Part shown: positions 1 through 12,096 of the stretch, piece by piece
Position numbering within the stretch: the stretch's first letter is position 1
How the letters are laid out: each line of letters starts with the position of its first letter
Assembly: GCF_000208865.1 (NCBI RefSeq)
Contig: NC_018394.1
Location: 3,041,797-3,105,796 of the forward strand
Length of the DNA stretch: 64,000 nt
Direction: 5' to 3'
From: Neospora caninum Liverpool
Taxonomy: Eukaryota; Apicomplexa; Conoidasida; Eucoccidiorida; Sarcocystidae
Notes under the pieces: model-generated
Told to the model about the DNA's origin: nothing
Databases searched by the model: none
What the model saw: only the letters and a program-made list of their open reading frames with translations
Program-made: the position numbers and the translations under genes

Positions 1-3000
1 CGAGTCGGTGGAAGTGATAATATGAATTGTACATTGGAAACTATCAGCTATTGCACGAACAGATAGCTCATCTCCCCATGTTCCTGAACGCGCCATATTC
101 TTCAGGTACTTTTCAAAGTCGTCGTCCTCAAAGAAAACCCCGTATTCATCTTTATGCTCACGCATGTGCTGTACAGCTCGGGAGCGCACCACTTTGTGGT
201 GCTCTTCAGAGCCGAACATGTTCCACGAGCAGGAACGGAACTGGCAATTCCCGTCACCCGCAATGCGCACACTCTTGAAACCCATAAACCCTAAGCGCTG
301 TTCAAGGAGTGACTGGCATGCCTTCATTCTTCCCACCGCACCAACGGCCTTGATGCCGTCAGCGTCGGTGGACGAATTTGAACTGTGACACGACCCCTCA
401 TCTCCAGGCACCGGCGGCGGGCTTAACGTCTTTGGCGGAAAGGCGCCTTCCCCGTGAACGCCGTCGGCACACTCATTTCGAGCTAAACATGATTCGGGTC
501 GCCTTTGCCTGCCTGATGTTGCTTTGGACGTCTCCGCCACGCTCTTCAGACTTCCCGTCTTGCTGCGGCTATGCGAGGGGCTTTCCAAGGCCACGCGGCT
601 GCTTCTCCTGCCCAAGATAGCGAACGAGCGCCTTTGTCCCTGTTGAAATTCTTTGTTCGCTCTCTGCGCAGCCACTCGATTCTTTATAATGAGGTACGCC
701 TTCATAACCGTCGCGAAGTTACTTGCATTCACTTTTCTCGAGAGCCGATCCACCACTATTTGATCCCGGCTGCTCATTGGCAGCATCGCCGGCGCTGCGT
801 CTGCATGTGCGTGGCCTGCCAAAGAGCTTCCAATTCGGAGTCGAGAGAACTTGCGGGCTAACTCACGCGTGTCGTGTCCCTGCGGACTCTCCGGCTCATC
901 CCGGTGGTGAGAAGATGACGAGGCTGAACTTCGACAAAGCGGCATTGTAGCCCGTGCATCGCCAACCACGGATTTCTGCTCTCTTCCTCTTCTGACACGA
1001 CGTGTCGCAGCGAGAGTGGAAAGTGAGAGCTGCGGTCGTCGGCACAACGCGTGTGCGAGCGCCGCACTGCCTTGTGTGTGCTGCCTGGCTTCTTCACGTT
1101 CGAGAAGATAGACTTGTCGCCTGCGCTTTTGTCATCTTCCACCGATGGCGCACCTCCGAACGATCACCGCCTTCCTCCCGCCGCTAAAGAGAAAAATCAA
1201 CGCAACTTTTGGCGCAAACCGCCAGCCTCTCTGCTACCCGTGTCCCTGATAACCCGCGTGCCGCGCGCCTCGATAAATCACCACCTACCGCGCTCCGCTG
1301 GAAGCATTTGTCAAACTTTCAAGTCAGTTGCCGATATCTGGAGGTGTAGAGTTCCGCTCCAGTGGCAGACGCTGGCAGGAAGACGCTGTTATCGCTTGAC
1401 GGGGTAACAATGACAAAGGAGGATTGCGCTGCCCATCAAACGCACCGCTCGCGTCGCTCCTCTCGCTTTTACGCGGAAGTCAATACAACACGGCCAGTCT
1501 GCATCCACTGAGGTATAGAGTGCACACGATAAGCAGACGGAAGGGAGGCGATCCCGTAGCGCACCGGTGAATTTGAAAGTATCGTTGATCTTCGAAGTCA
1601 ACAGAGCCGAGACGGGGCTGCCGGCTGACACAACTCGTTGACGCTCCGCTGCGCCGCAGTGATTCCGGGCACGGTATACGGGCTTTTCCGCCCCCCAAAA
1701 GCAGCTGTCTGACTGCAGAAGAACTTACAACACAGTACTCGGATGCGAAGACGCGAAATACTTATTCCTGCTAAACGAGGAATGGAAAATCCCCGTGGAA
1801 ATTCGCGCCTCGGGCGCCACTGCATGCTGTTTCACAGGTGTAAGCCACGACGGCTCTTCCTTATGAAATGCCACAAGCCAAATGCACAGGAAGGAACAGA
1901 TGCCAACTTACCAGCCCGACATGAACGCGCGGAATGCGATGCACAGTCGAGCGAATGCCCAGACAAGCGTACGAATTTTTTACCAGGCTGTGTGTCGCGT
2001 GTCGAGGCTCTTGGCACCGCATCGAACCTCTCTCCGCCGGTCAGCAACTGGCAAGAAGGGAGATGCAAAATCACCAGAAAGACAGATTTCTGGCGACTCG
2101 TGAACGCCAAAACGACTGAAGCGCGCGAAATCGTCGCTTCTTTCCGAGAAGCGGGGGGTGCTGTCCACCGCCTCGTGCTGTGAATTGTTTCTCGAGGAGA
2201 GGCCACACACTACCTGGAAAATGAATGAGACACACCACCGCCTTTCCCGAGGTCTGACAAAATTCCGAAAAAAAGCGGGGACCCAACTCGCCTTTGGTAA
2301 GCTTCTGGCCCATATAAAAACAGCAACTTGAGCGGACTTGCCAATCGACGCGTGCTCAGCCGTGCCGACAACGAAAGCGAGGTTGGCGTGCCGACGGCGA
2401 AACACACGCGGCATTCTGCGCGGGCGAGCTGCGTCCTCGAATCTTTCCAGCGCAGTCAGTCGTCGCTGTTTTCGTCAACAGTTTCGATACACTGGACCCT
2501 TCTGGAAAGGAAGGACTCCAGATTTGTAAATGGAGGCTCCGGATGCAGACGCCAAACCGTCTCTAGCCACGAAACCAAGCGGCAACTGGTGGCGACACTG
2601 TTTAGCACCGGAGCTGCCCTCGCCCTCCTCCCCATCTTGGTTCGTCGAAAAAGGCGACTGTGGCTGGGATGCCGGCGCTAAACAGGCAACTTGGGAGTTT
2701 GGATCTCGAGCTAGTGACTCTCGACACGCCAAACGCTGCGCGAGGCACAAAGCGGAACCGGGGGGAGCACCCGCGTGTGTCAGGGGGACATGAGAACTGC
2801 GGTGACAGAACGGCAATTCTGGAAAGCTACGAAAAACACTGCTGGCCACGCACAGAGGTGTTTGAGCCAGAAACTCGGGAACGCCCAGCTCCCGTCCGCA
2901 TTGGATCTACCAAGGTATTTCAGCCTCAACTGCGACGAGATGTAGCTCTTGCTAAGAAAAGAAAACACAGAACAAAGAGAGCGAAAGTGATATTTAATTA

Positions 3001-6000
3001 GTGGGGTTCTTACGAAGGACGAAAGTCACCACTCAGCAACCTCGTGACGGGGGCGTTTTCTTTTTGCCTGACCCAGACGTCAAGCTACATGACTTTTTTC
3101 TCACCCACCATTCGGCATGGAGGACACATCTCGTTTGTAACTGTTTTCTGTAGATTTGCAAGGCAGTCAGTCGGCACCAAGAATTCCGGCCCCAGTTGCT
3201 CGACACCTGCTACCGGAGCGCATTTGGACGCACAACCGGTGCTTGTGTATGAAACACTTTCCTGCTCGTACCTCGATCACTGGCAAAACCGTGCAGGGGT
3301 GAGGGTGGCTTACACCTTTGTTTGGGCCGGAACTACGGCGAGAGATTCAAGCATACTCTCTGCCGGTGTCAATAATAGGCATGGACACTCGACGTCGATT
3401 CGACATTCACAGAGTACGTTGTGTTTTGCCGTGAAACTCCGGTTGCCACTCAACTGTGGACAGAGGGGAGAATACGGAAGGCGCTACACTCCACGCGTAC
3501 TCTCATCGCAGACATCTCCAATGAGAAGGGATGCCTGTGTCCTTTTGCCAAAGGGTGATGATGCAAACGTGCGCTGTCCGAAGCTCCTCTGCGTCTGTTT
3601 TGCGCTGAAATCCACGGTTTCTTACGCAGCTACTCCTATTTCTGCAGTCCACCCCTTTCACCTACTCCAGCAGCCATCCCCGCTTTGCTCCTTTGCGTAG
3701 CGATGGGGATGTATGCGGGTTTTCTGGTCGAGTTGATCCCGCTGCTACAGCCGTACGCACATGGGAAGAGAGCGCCTACGCGACTCTGTCACGTGATGCT
3801 TCACATCCTCGGCGTTTTTTTGACAGAGAGGCACCCTGTCACAACGTGGCCCGATAGATGCATATTTTTTCAGTTCCGTGTGAGAGAGGCGAGAAACGGT
3901 TTCCTGCAACGTATCAGATCGCCGTCTATTTCACCTGAGTGCACCGTATCCTTCAGTACAGGCGCTTCGGCGCTTATGACGGTCTTAACCTGAACAGGAA
4001 CTACATCTGTGATCGTTAAGGCTAACACAGAGGTCTCGGTTAAGAGTTGACGCGTAATGTGCTCAAACAAAAGTTCTACCCATGGGTGGTCCCCAGTCAT
4101 ATGCGCGACAGAGGGCCGTAATGACGGAACTCTCAGCGTCAAGGCTGTTTGTAACGATGTTGCGGTATCCAGAAACTGTCATCGAATGGTCTCACTCGTC
4201 GTATGGCCTCTACGGAAAGTGCCAGGTGCCGTAATTGATGCTGGTTTACTCGAGCACAAAAAAAGGTGTCTTTCTAAACGGGTATTTCGTACACGTGCAT
4301 TTGACAGAGGCATCGCAGTCAATGCTTCTGGTGTGTACGAGCGTCGCTTGTTACCCAGGGTTTTTCTGGCACTGTTGTGTGCACGTTCTGGTGTAGCACT
4401 AACCAACTCTACTGAAGCGAGTGCTTGGCATTTTCGTCGTTTTACTGCCACGGAAGCGTCCATTGCACCGGCAGACAGGCCAAAAAAGTCGTGTGGAGCT
4501 CCTCGACTGTCCGAGACTGGATAGAGCGTCTCGGCAAAGCGTTTGTTGACGCTTCGCCGACCTGAACAAAGAGCCACCAACGATAGCGAAAGAACTGCGG
4601 CGGAAAACCGCGGAGTGTTAACCGCACATTCCTGAGCGCGACTGGAACTCCCAGGCACACACTAGCAAGCACTGCATTTCCCCTTCCGGAATTTTCGCTC
4701 GAGATGTGCTTTGTCGCAAAAGAGCCTGAAGTGTTGTTGAGGCGGAGCCCTGCGAAAAAGCCGGTCAGAAGAAGAAGAAGAAGAAAGGTACCTTGTACTG
4801 CATGCGCCCCTGTGAGCATGACCTCTAATCCTGTGTGTGCCAGTTTCGGGTCTTCCTCGTGTGGTGTTTCCACAACTTTTATTGGGAAGCGGCGAGTTTC
4901 CTTTCGTTTCGGACGCACTCGGCGTCCTTCTACACACCCGCCAGCAACGCCCTCCTTGTCTTTTCTCGTCCTCGAACAACAACGAGCATGCGTTCCCTTG
5001 TCTTGCAGCCGTCCGGCGACCTCGTCTCAGTGTAGTGACGGTCACCTCGGGGGTTTTCCCAAAAAAAGGTTGTTTCTTTTCGGTTTCCTCGCCTCGTTCT
5101 GTCGAGAAAACGGATGTCACTCCGATGACCTGTACTCGATGAACCGAATCGGTCTACCGAAAAACAGTGTGGTGCCGACAAAGCAACCGTCGTGCTGTCC
5201 AGCAGGAACCTTTCTGGCCGGGCGCGCTCGCCAAACACACCAGGCAAGGCCAGAGTTTTTTATCTGTCTACAACTCTCTCCATTGCTTCGTTGTTCTCGT
5301 CAGTACGTGTGTTGTGGAAGAATGTTTTCCGCTCTTCAGTGCTCCAAGCCGTACTCGCAGCCGGCGCCACGATTCTCCAGTTTCCGGGGTACCCTTCTAG
5401 GGCGCGTTCCGCCTCAAGAGACACCATCCCCGCAGCTCTTCTTCCTGGACGAACGGGATGCTTGAGAATAGAGTTACGTGGGAGGAAAACAACACTCTCT
5501 GGGCAGCCTGCGCACGCTTCTCTTCTCCACTCCTCGGTTTGCCGCTCCGCGTTGTTCCTTCCTTCTCGAAACCGTGGTGCTCGTTGTCGAGACCCGAGGA
5601 AAAACAGCTCTGAAAGATGAAGCATCCCCTGTCAAGCACGCTGCCTCGCGACGCAATCTCCAGAAAAAGCGGAAGCGAGTGACACTGCAGCGACCCGTCT
5701 TCGGCGTGTATCGCCCCCGATTCTGTGTCCCGTGGTTCTTGCACTGGGTGGAATTCGTCAAGGCCTCAAAATACGAGACACACACCGTGTGCTCTCTTTC
5801 TGATCTTGCTGGCAGCCGACGTCGCTTTTCTGTGAACCTGGACCTGTGGAGAGAAAGATTTTCGCACTGCAGACAACCCACGCGCTTAGTCTTTTTCTCC
5901 ACGGTCTCAGCACCCACCTCGACCTTTCTTTCGAGACAGACCGCGTTCTTGTCGGAGAAGCTTTGTGTTCTTTCGCTGTGAGGCGAAGGGGAAGCAGTCG

Positions 6001-6100
6001 CCCGAAGTTCTGTCTCAAAACCGTCGTCATTTTATCCGATGTATTCCTTCCAACCCGACCACCCCGAGCTGGTTGCTCATGCCGCGACGGCTTTTTCCAG
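1..6100. other. gene-poor left flank, no supported gene
   Basis: Open frames up to about 250 codons occur on both strands, but none shows a recognisable domain or a consistent chain of phased splice junctions. Compositions look like the random frames expected from GC-rich coccidian DNA. A run of GAAGAA near 4770-4790 and short pyrimidine tracts are the only local structures seen. The stretch could hold 3' UTR of a gene to the left or a fast-evolving gene that cannot be recognised by eye. Confidence 0.5.
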
Positions 6101-6119
6101 TCGCCTGCGCTCTCCACTC

Positions 6120-6756
6120 TCTTCCGTGGTGATTGCTTTCCTTTTTGTCGAATTCTCTGTATGAGCGCGCTGTTGCTCTTTCTCCGCGCCTCCCTATCTC
6201 TTTCCCGGTCTCACATCCTCCGCCTCTCGGCAAAAACGCCTTTCGCCGAAGTTCACTTTCGGCACGCGTTGTTGCCATCGGGGGTGATCTGTCTCCTTCG
6301 GGTTTCCAGGCGTCCTTTGCTTCTGTATTCGTTGTCCTCTATTCCCGTGTCGCCCCTTCGCGTCCTCGCTCATTCTCTCGGTCTCTCTTTCCGGTGTCTT
6401 GTCTCCTCTTCTTTGCTCCGTTTTCGTCCCCGGCTCTTTTCCTCCCTTTTCCCGTCTCATCTCTCTCATTGCTTCCTGCCCTTTGGTGAGCTTCCCATCG
6501 CTCGCTTGCTTCTCGCCTCGTTCGCCATATCCTCTTTCTCGTCCCTTCGTTTCTCTCTCTCTTTCTCACGCTCCATATTCACATCAACCCTCCGTCGCCT
6601 GCTTCTCTTCTCACTCTCCTTCCCGCTCCTTTTTTCCCTCTTTTTTCTGTCTCCCTCCCTTTCTCTGTCTTCTTCCTCTCCCTCCCGTTGTCTTCTGCGC
6701 TCTTCTTTCTTCTTTGTCTCATTTTCTTCTCGAGGGAAATTTGAGGTTTCTTGACC
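6120..6756 (+). promoter_or_regulatory. pyrimidine-rich 5' leader/promoter region of the GalNAc-transferase gene
   Basis: About 630 bases are dominated by C and T on the + strand (TCTCTTTCCC-type runs) and stop just before the ATG at 6757. Such tracts are typical of coccidian promoters and 5' UTRs. No TATA box is evident, as is usual in these parasites. The transcription start cannot be placed from sequence. The context TTGACCATGC places an ACC before the ATG, a favourable initiation context. Confidence 0.45.
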
Positions 6757-9700
6757 ATGCCGATGTCGCCGCCTGTGCCTGGAGCCGGCGACCCGGCCCC
6801 GTCGCCTTGGCCGTCGCGCGGCACCAGTTGGCGGTCTGCGGAGATGAAAGCCGAAAAGCGCTCGCTGAATCCGAAGCTCGTCGCGCGGCTGAGGCGCCGA
6901 TGTCTGTTGCTGCTCGGGTCTCTGTGCGTCAGCGCCGGCGCCTTCTGGTGTCTCTTCTCCTCGGGCGTGCTCACGGCGCTCTTTCCTTCCGCCTTTAGTC
7001 GAGATCCCTCGCACACACACTCGCTCGACTTCAACTCCCCGCCGGTCGCGCAGCTGCACGGCCTCCTCAAGGGCTTGCCTCTGCCGCGCCACCACGAGAA
7101 AACCACCGTCGACAACAGCGCCGTCGTCGTCGGCGTCCACGGTAAGGATGTGCGCGACAGAGAAAGGAGACAACCCGAGAGTGGATTACTGGAACACAGA
7201 GGCAGAAGAATCAAGTAGGAAGAGCGAAGACGACGGGGGGGGGGGCGGAGAAGAAGGTGGGGGAAGAAGAAAGTGAGGGAAGAAGCGAGAGAGAAGAGGG
7301 AGAGGAGCGAGAGAGAAAAAGGTGGGGGGAAAAAGAGAGAGAGAAGAAGGGGGAGAAGAGCGAGAGCGAAGAAGGTGGGGGGAAAAAGAGAGAGAGGAAG
7401 AGGGAGAAGAGGAAAGAAGACAGAGAAGAGGGAGAGGGGAGAAGAGGAAGAAGGCGGACGAAAAGAAAGGGAATGAATGTGGCAGAGGAAGGAACCAATC
7501 GAAAAGGGAAAGAAGGGAAGGATGTGAGAGGGAGAGACCAAACCAATAAGAAGTCCCTGCAGAGAAACGGAATGAAGCAGAGAGGACTGGGAAAAGATAT
7601 GGGAGAGAAGTGTGTGTAGGAGATGGGTATCAAGGAACGGTCACTACGAAAAAGCGTCGGGGACAACTCAAACTACACGTGGTGGGCGACTGGAATCGCT
7701 TCTTAGGTTTCGTTTTGCGGACCAGAATAAACAGTCGCAAGTTTCCACTCTGTGAATGATCAACCGTTTGTATATATAAACACCCCCCTCGTGTCTCACT
7801 TTCTCACTCTTGCGCCTTTTGCCCTTTCTTCTTCCTGCCTCACTCTCCTTTTCTCACTCTCCTTTTCTCGCTGTCCTTTTCTTTCTCTGTCCTTTTCTTT
7901 CTCTGCTTTCCTCTCAGGCACAGTCAAGGCTCCGTACAGCAGAGTAATTGACCATCTGTTGAAGATTGTGACTCTGCCGACGTTGACCGGCGAGCCGCGC
8001 TACGTGACAGGAGATGATTTTTCGATCATCATTCCTGTTCGCAACGAAGAGGTCCGCCTCGTTTTCGCGCCTTCGGGATATATATATATATACATATGTA
8101 TATATGGAGAGAGACAGGCCGAGGGCGTACTGACCGTCATACTGGGCGTGACAGCCTCTGAGACAGGCTTTAAGCTTTTTCTGGGGAGTAAAAAAACTCC
8201 GGGTTGGACTCCTGGCTTTCTGGTTCCTGTCAGAGTTCACGTCCCCCGACTCCACCGGAGAAAGACGCCCCCCAGAGAGACGGCAGTCTTCGTTTTTTCT
8301 TTTGCCACGCAGAACCAGAAACGGTTGGAGAGGAAAAGACTCCTGGCCAACGTTTCTCGGCTCTTCTCCACCCCGTGTCTTTCTCTCGGTTATCTTCTGC
8401 CTTCTTCTATCGCCTAAAAACGCGTCTCGCCGCAACGTGCCGACCTCGTTCCCTTCAAAATCTTTACCTCTCTCCTTTTGTCCAGATTTGTGCCGAGCCG
8501 GGGAGTTTAAATGGTCTCTTGCAGAGAACGGGTGCGGGGGAGAGAAGACTGTCTCTTCCCGTTACTCGCTTCTCCCCACGCGCTTGCCTTCCGCGCGTTT
8601 GAGATTTTCTCAGGCGTATCTTCCAAAGACGCTGACCTACCTGTTTGAGGTGACGCCGCCTGAACGGATTCGCGAGGTGATCGTGGTGGACGACAACAGC
8701 GACAGACCCATCAAAGCCGTGCTCGAGAAGGCTCTGCCCCAGTACATGCTCAACAAAACGCGCTTCATTCGATTCGGTAAACGCAACGGGCGAGAAAAGG
8801 CGAAAAACGCGGGCAAAAACGAAAGAGAAAAACTTGCAAAATGCTTCCCAGATATACGTACTATATATATTAACATGTAATTAATATGTATATATATATG
8901 TATATATGTATATATATATATATGTACGTATGTATGTATGTATGTATATATATATATATATATATATTTGTGTATAAATATGGTTGTTTAGTATGTGGAC
9001 AGACACATATTTTTATACACGCACAGATGCGCACGTCCTCACCCATGCATGTGAACGTGTGTAGGCAGGGGTAAGTGGGAGTTCGTCGCAGGCGTTTCGA
9101 GGCGGAAGACGTTTGGACAGCAGAATGTTGGTGAGGGCGTTTCTTTTCGGGGTCATTTGCGGTTCGCAGATTCGTATCAAGGTCTAATTCGCGGTCGCGT
9201 GGCCGGAGCAGCGATTGCGACGAGTGACAACCTGTTTTTCCTGGATGGGCATTGCCGACCCAAGCTGGGTTGGGCGGAGCCTCTCCTTGCGCATTTGAAG
9301 ATCAACTACCGCCGAGTTGCCTGCCCCAAGATCTACGTAAGAAGGAAAGAAACGGGGGAAGCGCGAGCTCGTGAAACACTGCGACAGAAAGACGCGTCCA
9401 ATCGTTGGTTTCGACTTCGCCGTTTTTGTGTCCACTTTTGTTCGGAAGACAAGGCTCTAGAACCTGTAATATTTGTGGTCGATGAGAATGGAGCGGTTGA
9501 CGGAACGCATTCACGCTGTCGTTTCCCGTGTACGGGTGTTTCGTGGAAAACTTGCAGTTTCTGCAGATGTCCCTCGTGAACACAAGTCGGTAAATCGTTT
9601 GAAATGCACTGGAGAGGACGAACAGAGAGAAGAGGCAAGGCGAGACATGGGAACACGCGAGGAAGCGCGAAAAGACAACGCAGAGAGGAATCCGACCGCG

Positions 9701-10894
9701 TGTGGAAACGTTTTTCTCAGGACATTTTCCCGGATTCCTGGGAGGATGTCGGGACACACGGGACGAAGATGATGTTTGAATGGACGTTCGAATTTGGGTG
9801 GTTCGAAGATCAGGAGGACGAGGTCCCGGTACTTTCTGGCGGCATTCTGGCGATGACGAAGAAGTGGTGGTTTGAGTCCGGTGAGCCCAACAGTGCAGAA
9901 AAGACCAGCAAGCGTCTCTTTTCTCACGCTCTTCTGGAGATGCAAGCCACGCTGCAAAGCTGCACGCGCGTCAAAAGACCGAGGAACTCTTTTCTCTCTC
10001 ATTTTGCCTCCTCGCTTTTTTTCCCGCTTCGCTGCATGCGCACCCAGCTCAGTGCGTACGTGGATGCCTGGTGTATGTACACGTGATGTCGAAGGCGATC
10101 GCGTGCAGGCTGTTGCCCCTGCAAAAGCCCGTTTTTCCTTTCTTCGCTTTCTGCTCGGCAGCGGAGGCGGTGTGAACAAAGTTCGTTCTTCTCTCCGAGG
10201 GGCTGGAGACTGGATGCTCTTTTCGTTTCTCGGTTTTCAGGGCTCTACGACGAGGGAATGCTCGAATGGGGCGGGGAGAACCTCGAACAGTCGATTCGCT
10301 CGTGGCTGTGTGGAGGCGAAATCGTCGCGGTGCAAGAATCGAAGATCGGGCACATCTTCTCCAGGCCTCCGAAGCCAAACCCCGGAAACCGACTCGTCAT
10401 TCAGGTGAAAACGAAGAAACAGAGGACACGAGAAGCAAAACAATCGCAGGGAGGAAGCGAGAGAGAGAGATCCAGAAGAGAAGAAGACGAATACGGGAGA
10501 GGAAGAGGTCGTGCGGTAGAAGCTTTGTTTCCACTGGGTTTCCCCAGGAGGATGACTGGTCGCTTTTTTGTCGGCGTTCTTTTTCAGGTTCAAAAGAACC
10601 AAAAGCGCGCAGCAAAAGTTTGGCTAGATGAGTACTACAACCTGTTCTACAAATACCACCGCGAAGTTCGCGGGCACCAGGAAGGCGACGTCACCAAACG
10701 GAAGAAACTGCGATACGAAGAGCTGACGTGCATGCCTTTCCAGTGGTATGTGGAAAAATTCAAGACTGCTTTCGACCGTAACGGACTTCTGGACCACAAC
10801 TACTTCCATATTCAACATGAACAAACAGGTACGCCCTCCGACACAAAAGAGGCGAAACACAAGAGGCATGCACTCATCCACACAACTTAGGTTC

Positions 10895-10932
<38 letters not shown>

Positions 10933-12096
10933 GTATAACGGTTGGTGCCTGCCTCAGGTATAAAGGTGGGTTGACGTGCTTTCCAGCGTGAGGTGTTTTG
11001 GCGCTTCAGGACTGTGTCTTTCCTCGGCCTACATCTCGGGTTTCCCAGAGCATCGTCTTGTTCTGGAGCCTTGCAATCTCCACGCTCGTCTTCAAGTAAG
11101 GCCTTTTTGTGTGTTTAGAACCAGTTTTGAGTGTTTGAGGTCCGGTTGGCAGTGCGTAGCGATTTTCCCTCGGAACGTTTTTTTGGGCATCGACCCAGCC
11201 GCTCCATTCTCCAAACACATCGTGGCGTTTCCGCACCTGGAGTTTCGACTCCCTTCGTGCGCGCCTCTCACCTAGCCCCACCACGTGCGTTTAGGATACC
11301 GCGGTCTCGCTTCTGCATGCAACGGATGGGCCGATACGGGTGTCTCGCGAAGGTTCTCCTGTTCTCTCTTTTCATCTGGGTTTTGCACGTTTTTTGCTTC
11401 GTCTTATCCTTCTTCTCTCTCCGCGTGGTTCGTTTCTGTGTGTGCCCCCACTCCGCTTCCTTCTCGCGTTTTCTATTTTCTCAGCAATGGACTCTGGCGG
11501 GGGGAAATCGGCTGATTGCGAATCGCGAGAAGAAGTGCATCGACGCGTACTCGCAGCTAGCCAGCACGCGCTCGCCGCTTACTTGGAAATGCGACTGGAA
11601 TCGCGTGCTGCAGAATCAAAACAGCAATGAGTTTTGGCAATGGGATGCCTCCCTGCCTGGACAGCAGGGCGTCTCCGCGAACGCGACCGGGCGAATCTTC
11701 TCCTTCTCCCACCCCGACACTGTGTCCCTCACGGGCCACGACACGCTTCCGGTGTACAGACATATGGCGGTGTCGCACCAGGCGAAGTGTCTGGTAGCGG
11801 ATGACTCGGCAGAGACCAATGGAAAGCCGCTCGTGCACTGGAAAAGCTGCGACGAGCCTGTTCGCGCGGAGAGCCCCCAGACAGAGAGCAAGGAGGCAGC
11901 GGGGGACTCCCAGGAGACGCGCGCGAAGAACGAGAAGCGCGCCGACGTTGTAGACCGCATGCGCTTCAAGCCCAAGTGGGTGTACGCGCCGCTCTCTTCC
12001 AGATTCGGCGTCCGAACGATGGAGACCGCGAACGCCGTCACAGATGAAGCTGCAGAGAAATACATCAGGAAAGCGCCGAAACCTCTCGACGAGTAA
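6757..12096 (+). CDS. polypeptide N-acetylgalactosaminyltransferase (GT27) with ricin-type lectin domain, 9 exons
   Basis: Family role: type II Golgi enzyme that moves GalNAc from UDP-GalNAc to Ser/Thr, starting mucin-type O-glycans. Exons: 6757-7141, 7918-8051, 8614-8776, 9170-9336, 9721-9880, 10241-10404, 10588-10828, 11010-11095, 11485-12096. Phases agree throughout and give 703 aa, slightly longer than the usual 550-650. One hydrophobic segment (about residues 50-72) follows a short basic cytoplasmic tail. The GT-A core includes FSIIIPVRNEE (163-173), EVIVVDDNSD (194-203), the metal-binding D-x-H as FFLDGHC (D253, H255), and the family hallmark WGGENLEQS (346-354) followed by WLCGG. From about residue 472 a ricin-B lectin fold is suggested by LCLSS, EFWQWD and CLVAD. 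Odd points: DGH replaces the common DSH, and the lectin repeats are degenerate. Family assignment is firm; the paralogue cannot be chosen by eye. Confidence 0.93.
7245..7480 (+). repeat. purine-only (GA)-rich tract in intron 1 of the GalNAc-transferase gene
   Basis: The + strand is almost entirely G and A, built from imperfect GAGAGAGAAG/GGTGGGGGAAAAAGAG units repeated at irregular spacing. It sits 100 bases after the intron 1 donor. Frames through it read as low-complexity Arg/Glu/Lys or Ser/Leu/Phe and are not genes. Confidence 0.75.
8882..8968 (+). repeat. (TA)n / (TATG)n microsatellite in intron 3 of the GalNAc-transferase gene
   Basis: Alternating TA runs are interrupted by GTACGTATGTATGTATG. 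Similar TA arrays lie in the same gene at 8076-8104 and 10894-10936, all intronic. Confidence 0.85.

Noticed and set aside
7211..7666. Ser/Leu/Phe-rich and Arg/Glu/Lys-rich frames on both strands
   Set aside because: They are produced by the purine-rich tract inside the GalNAc-transferase intron.
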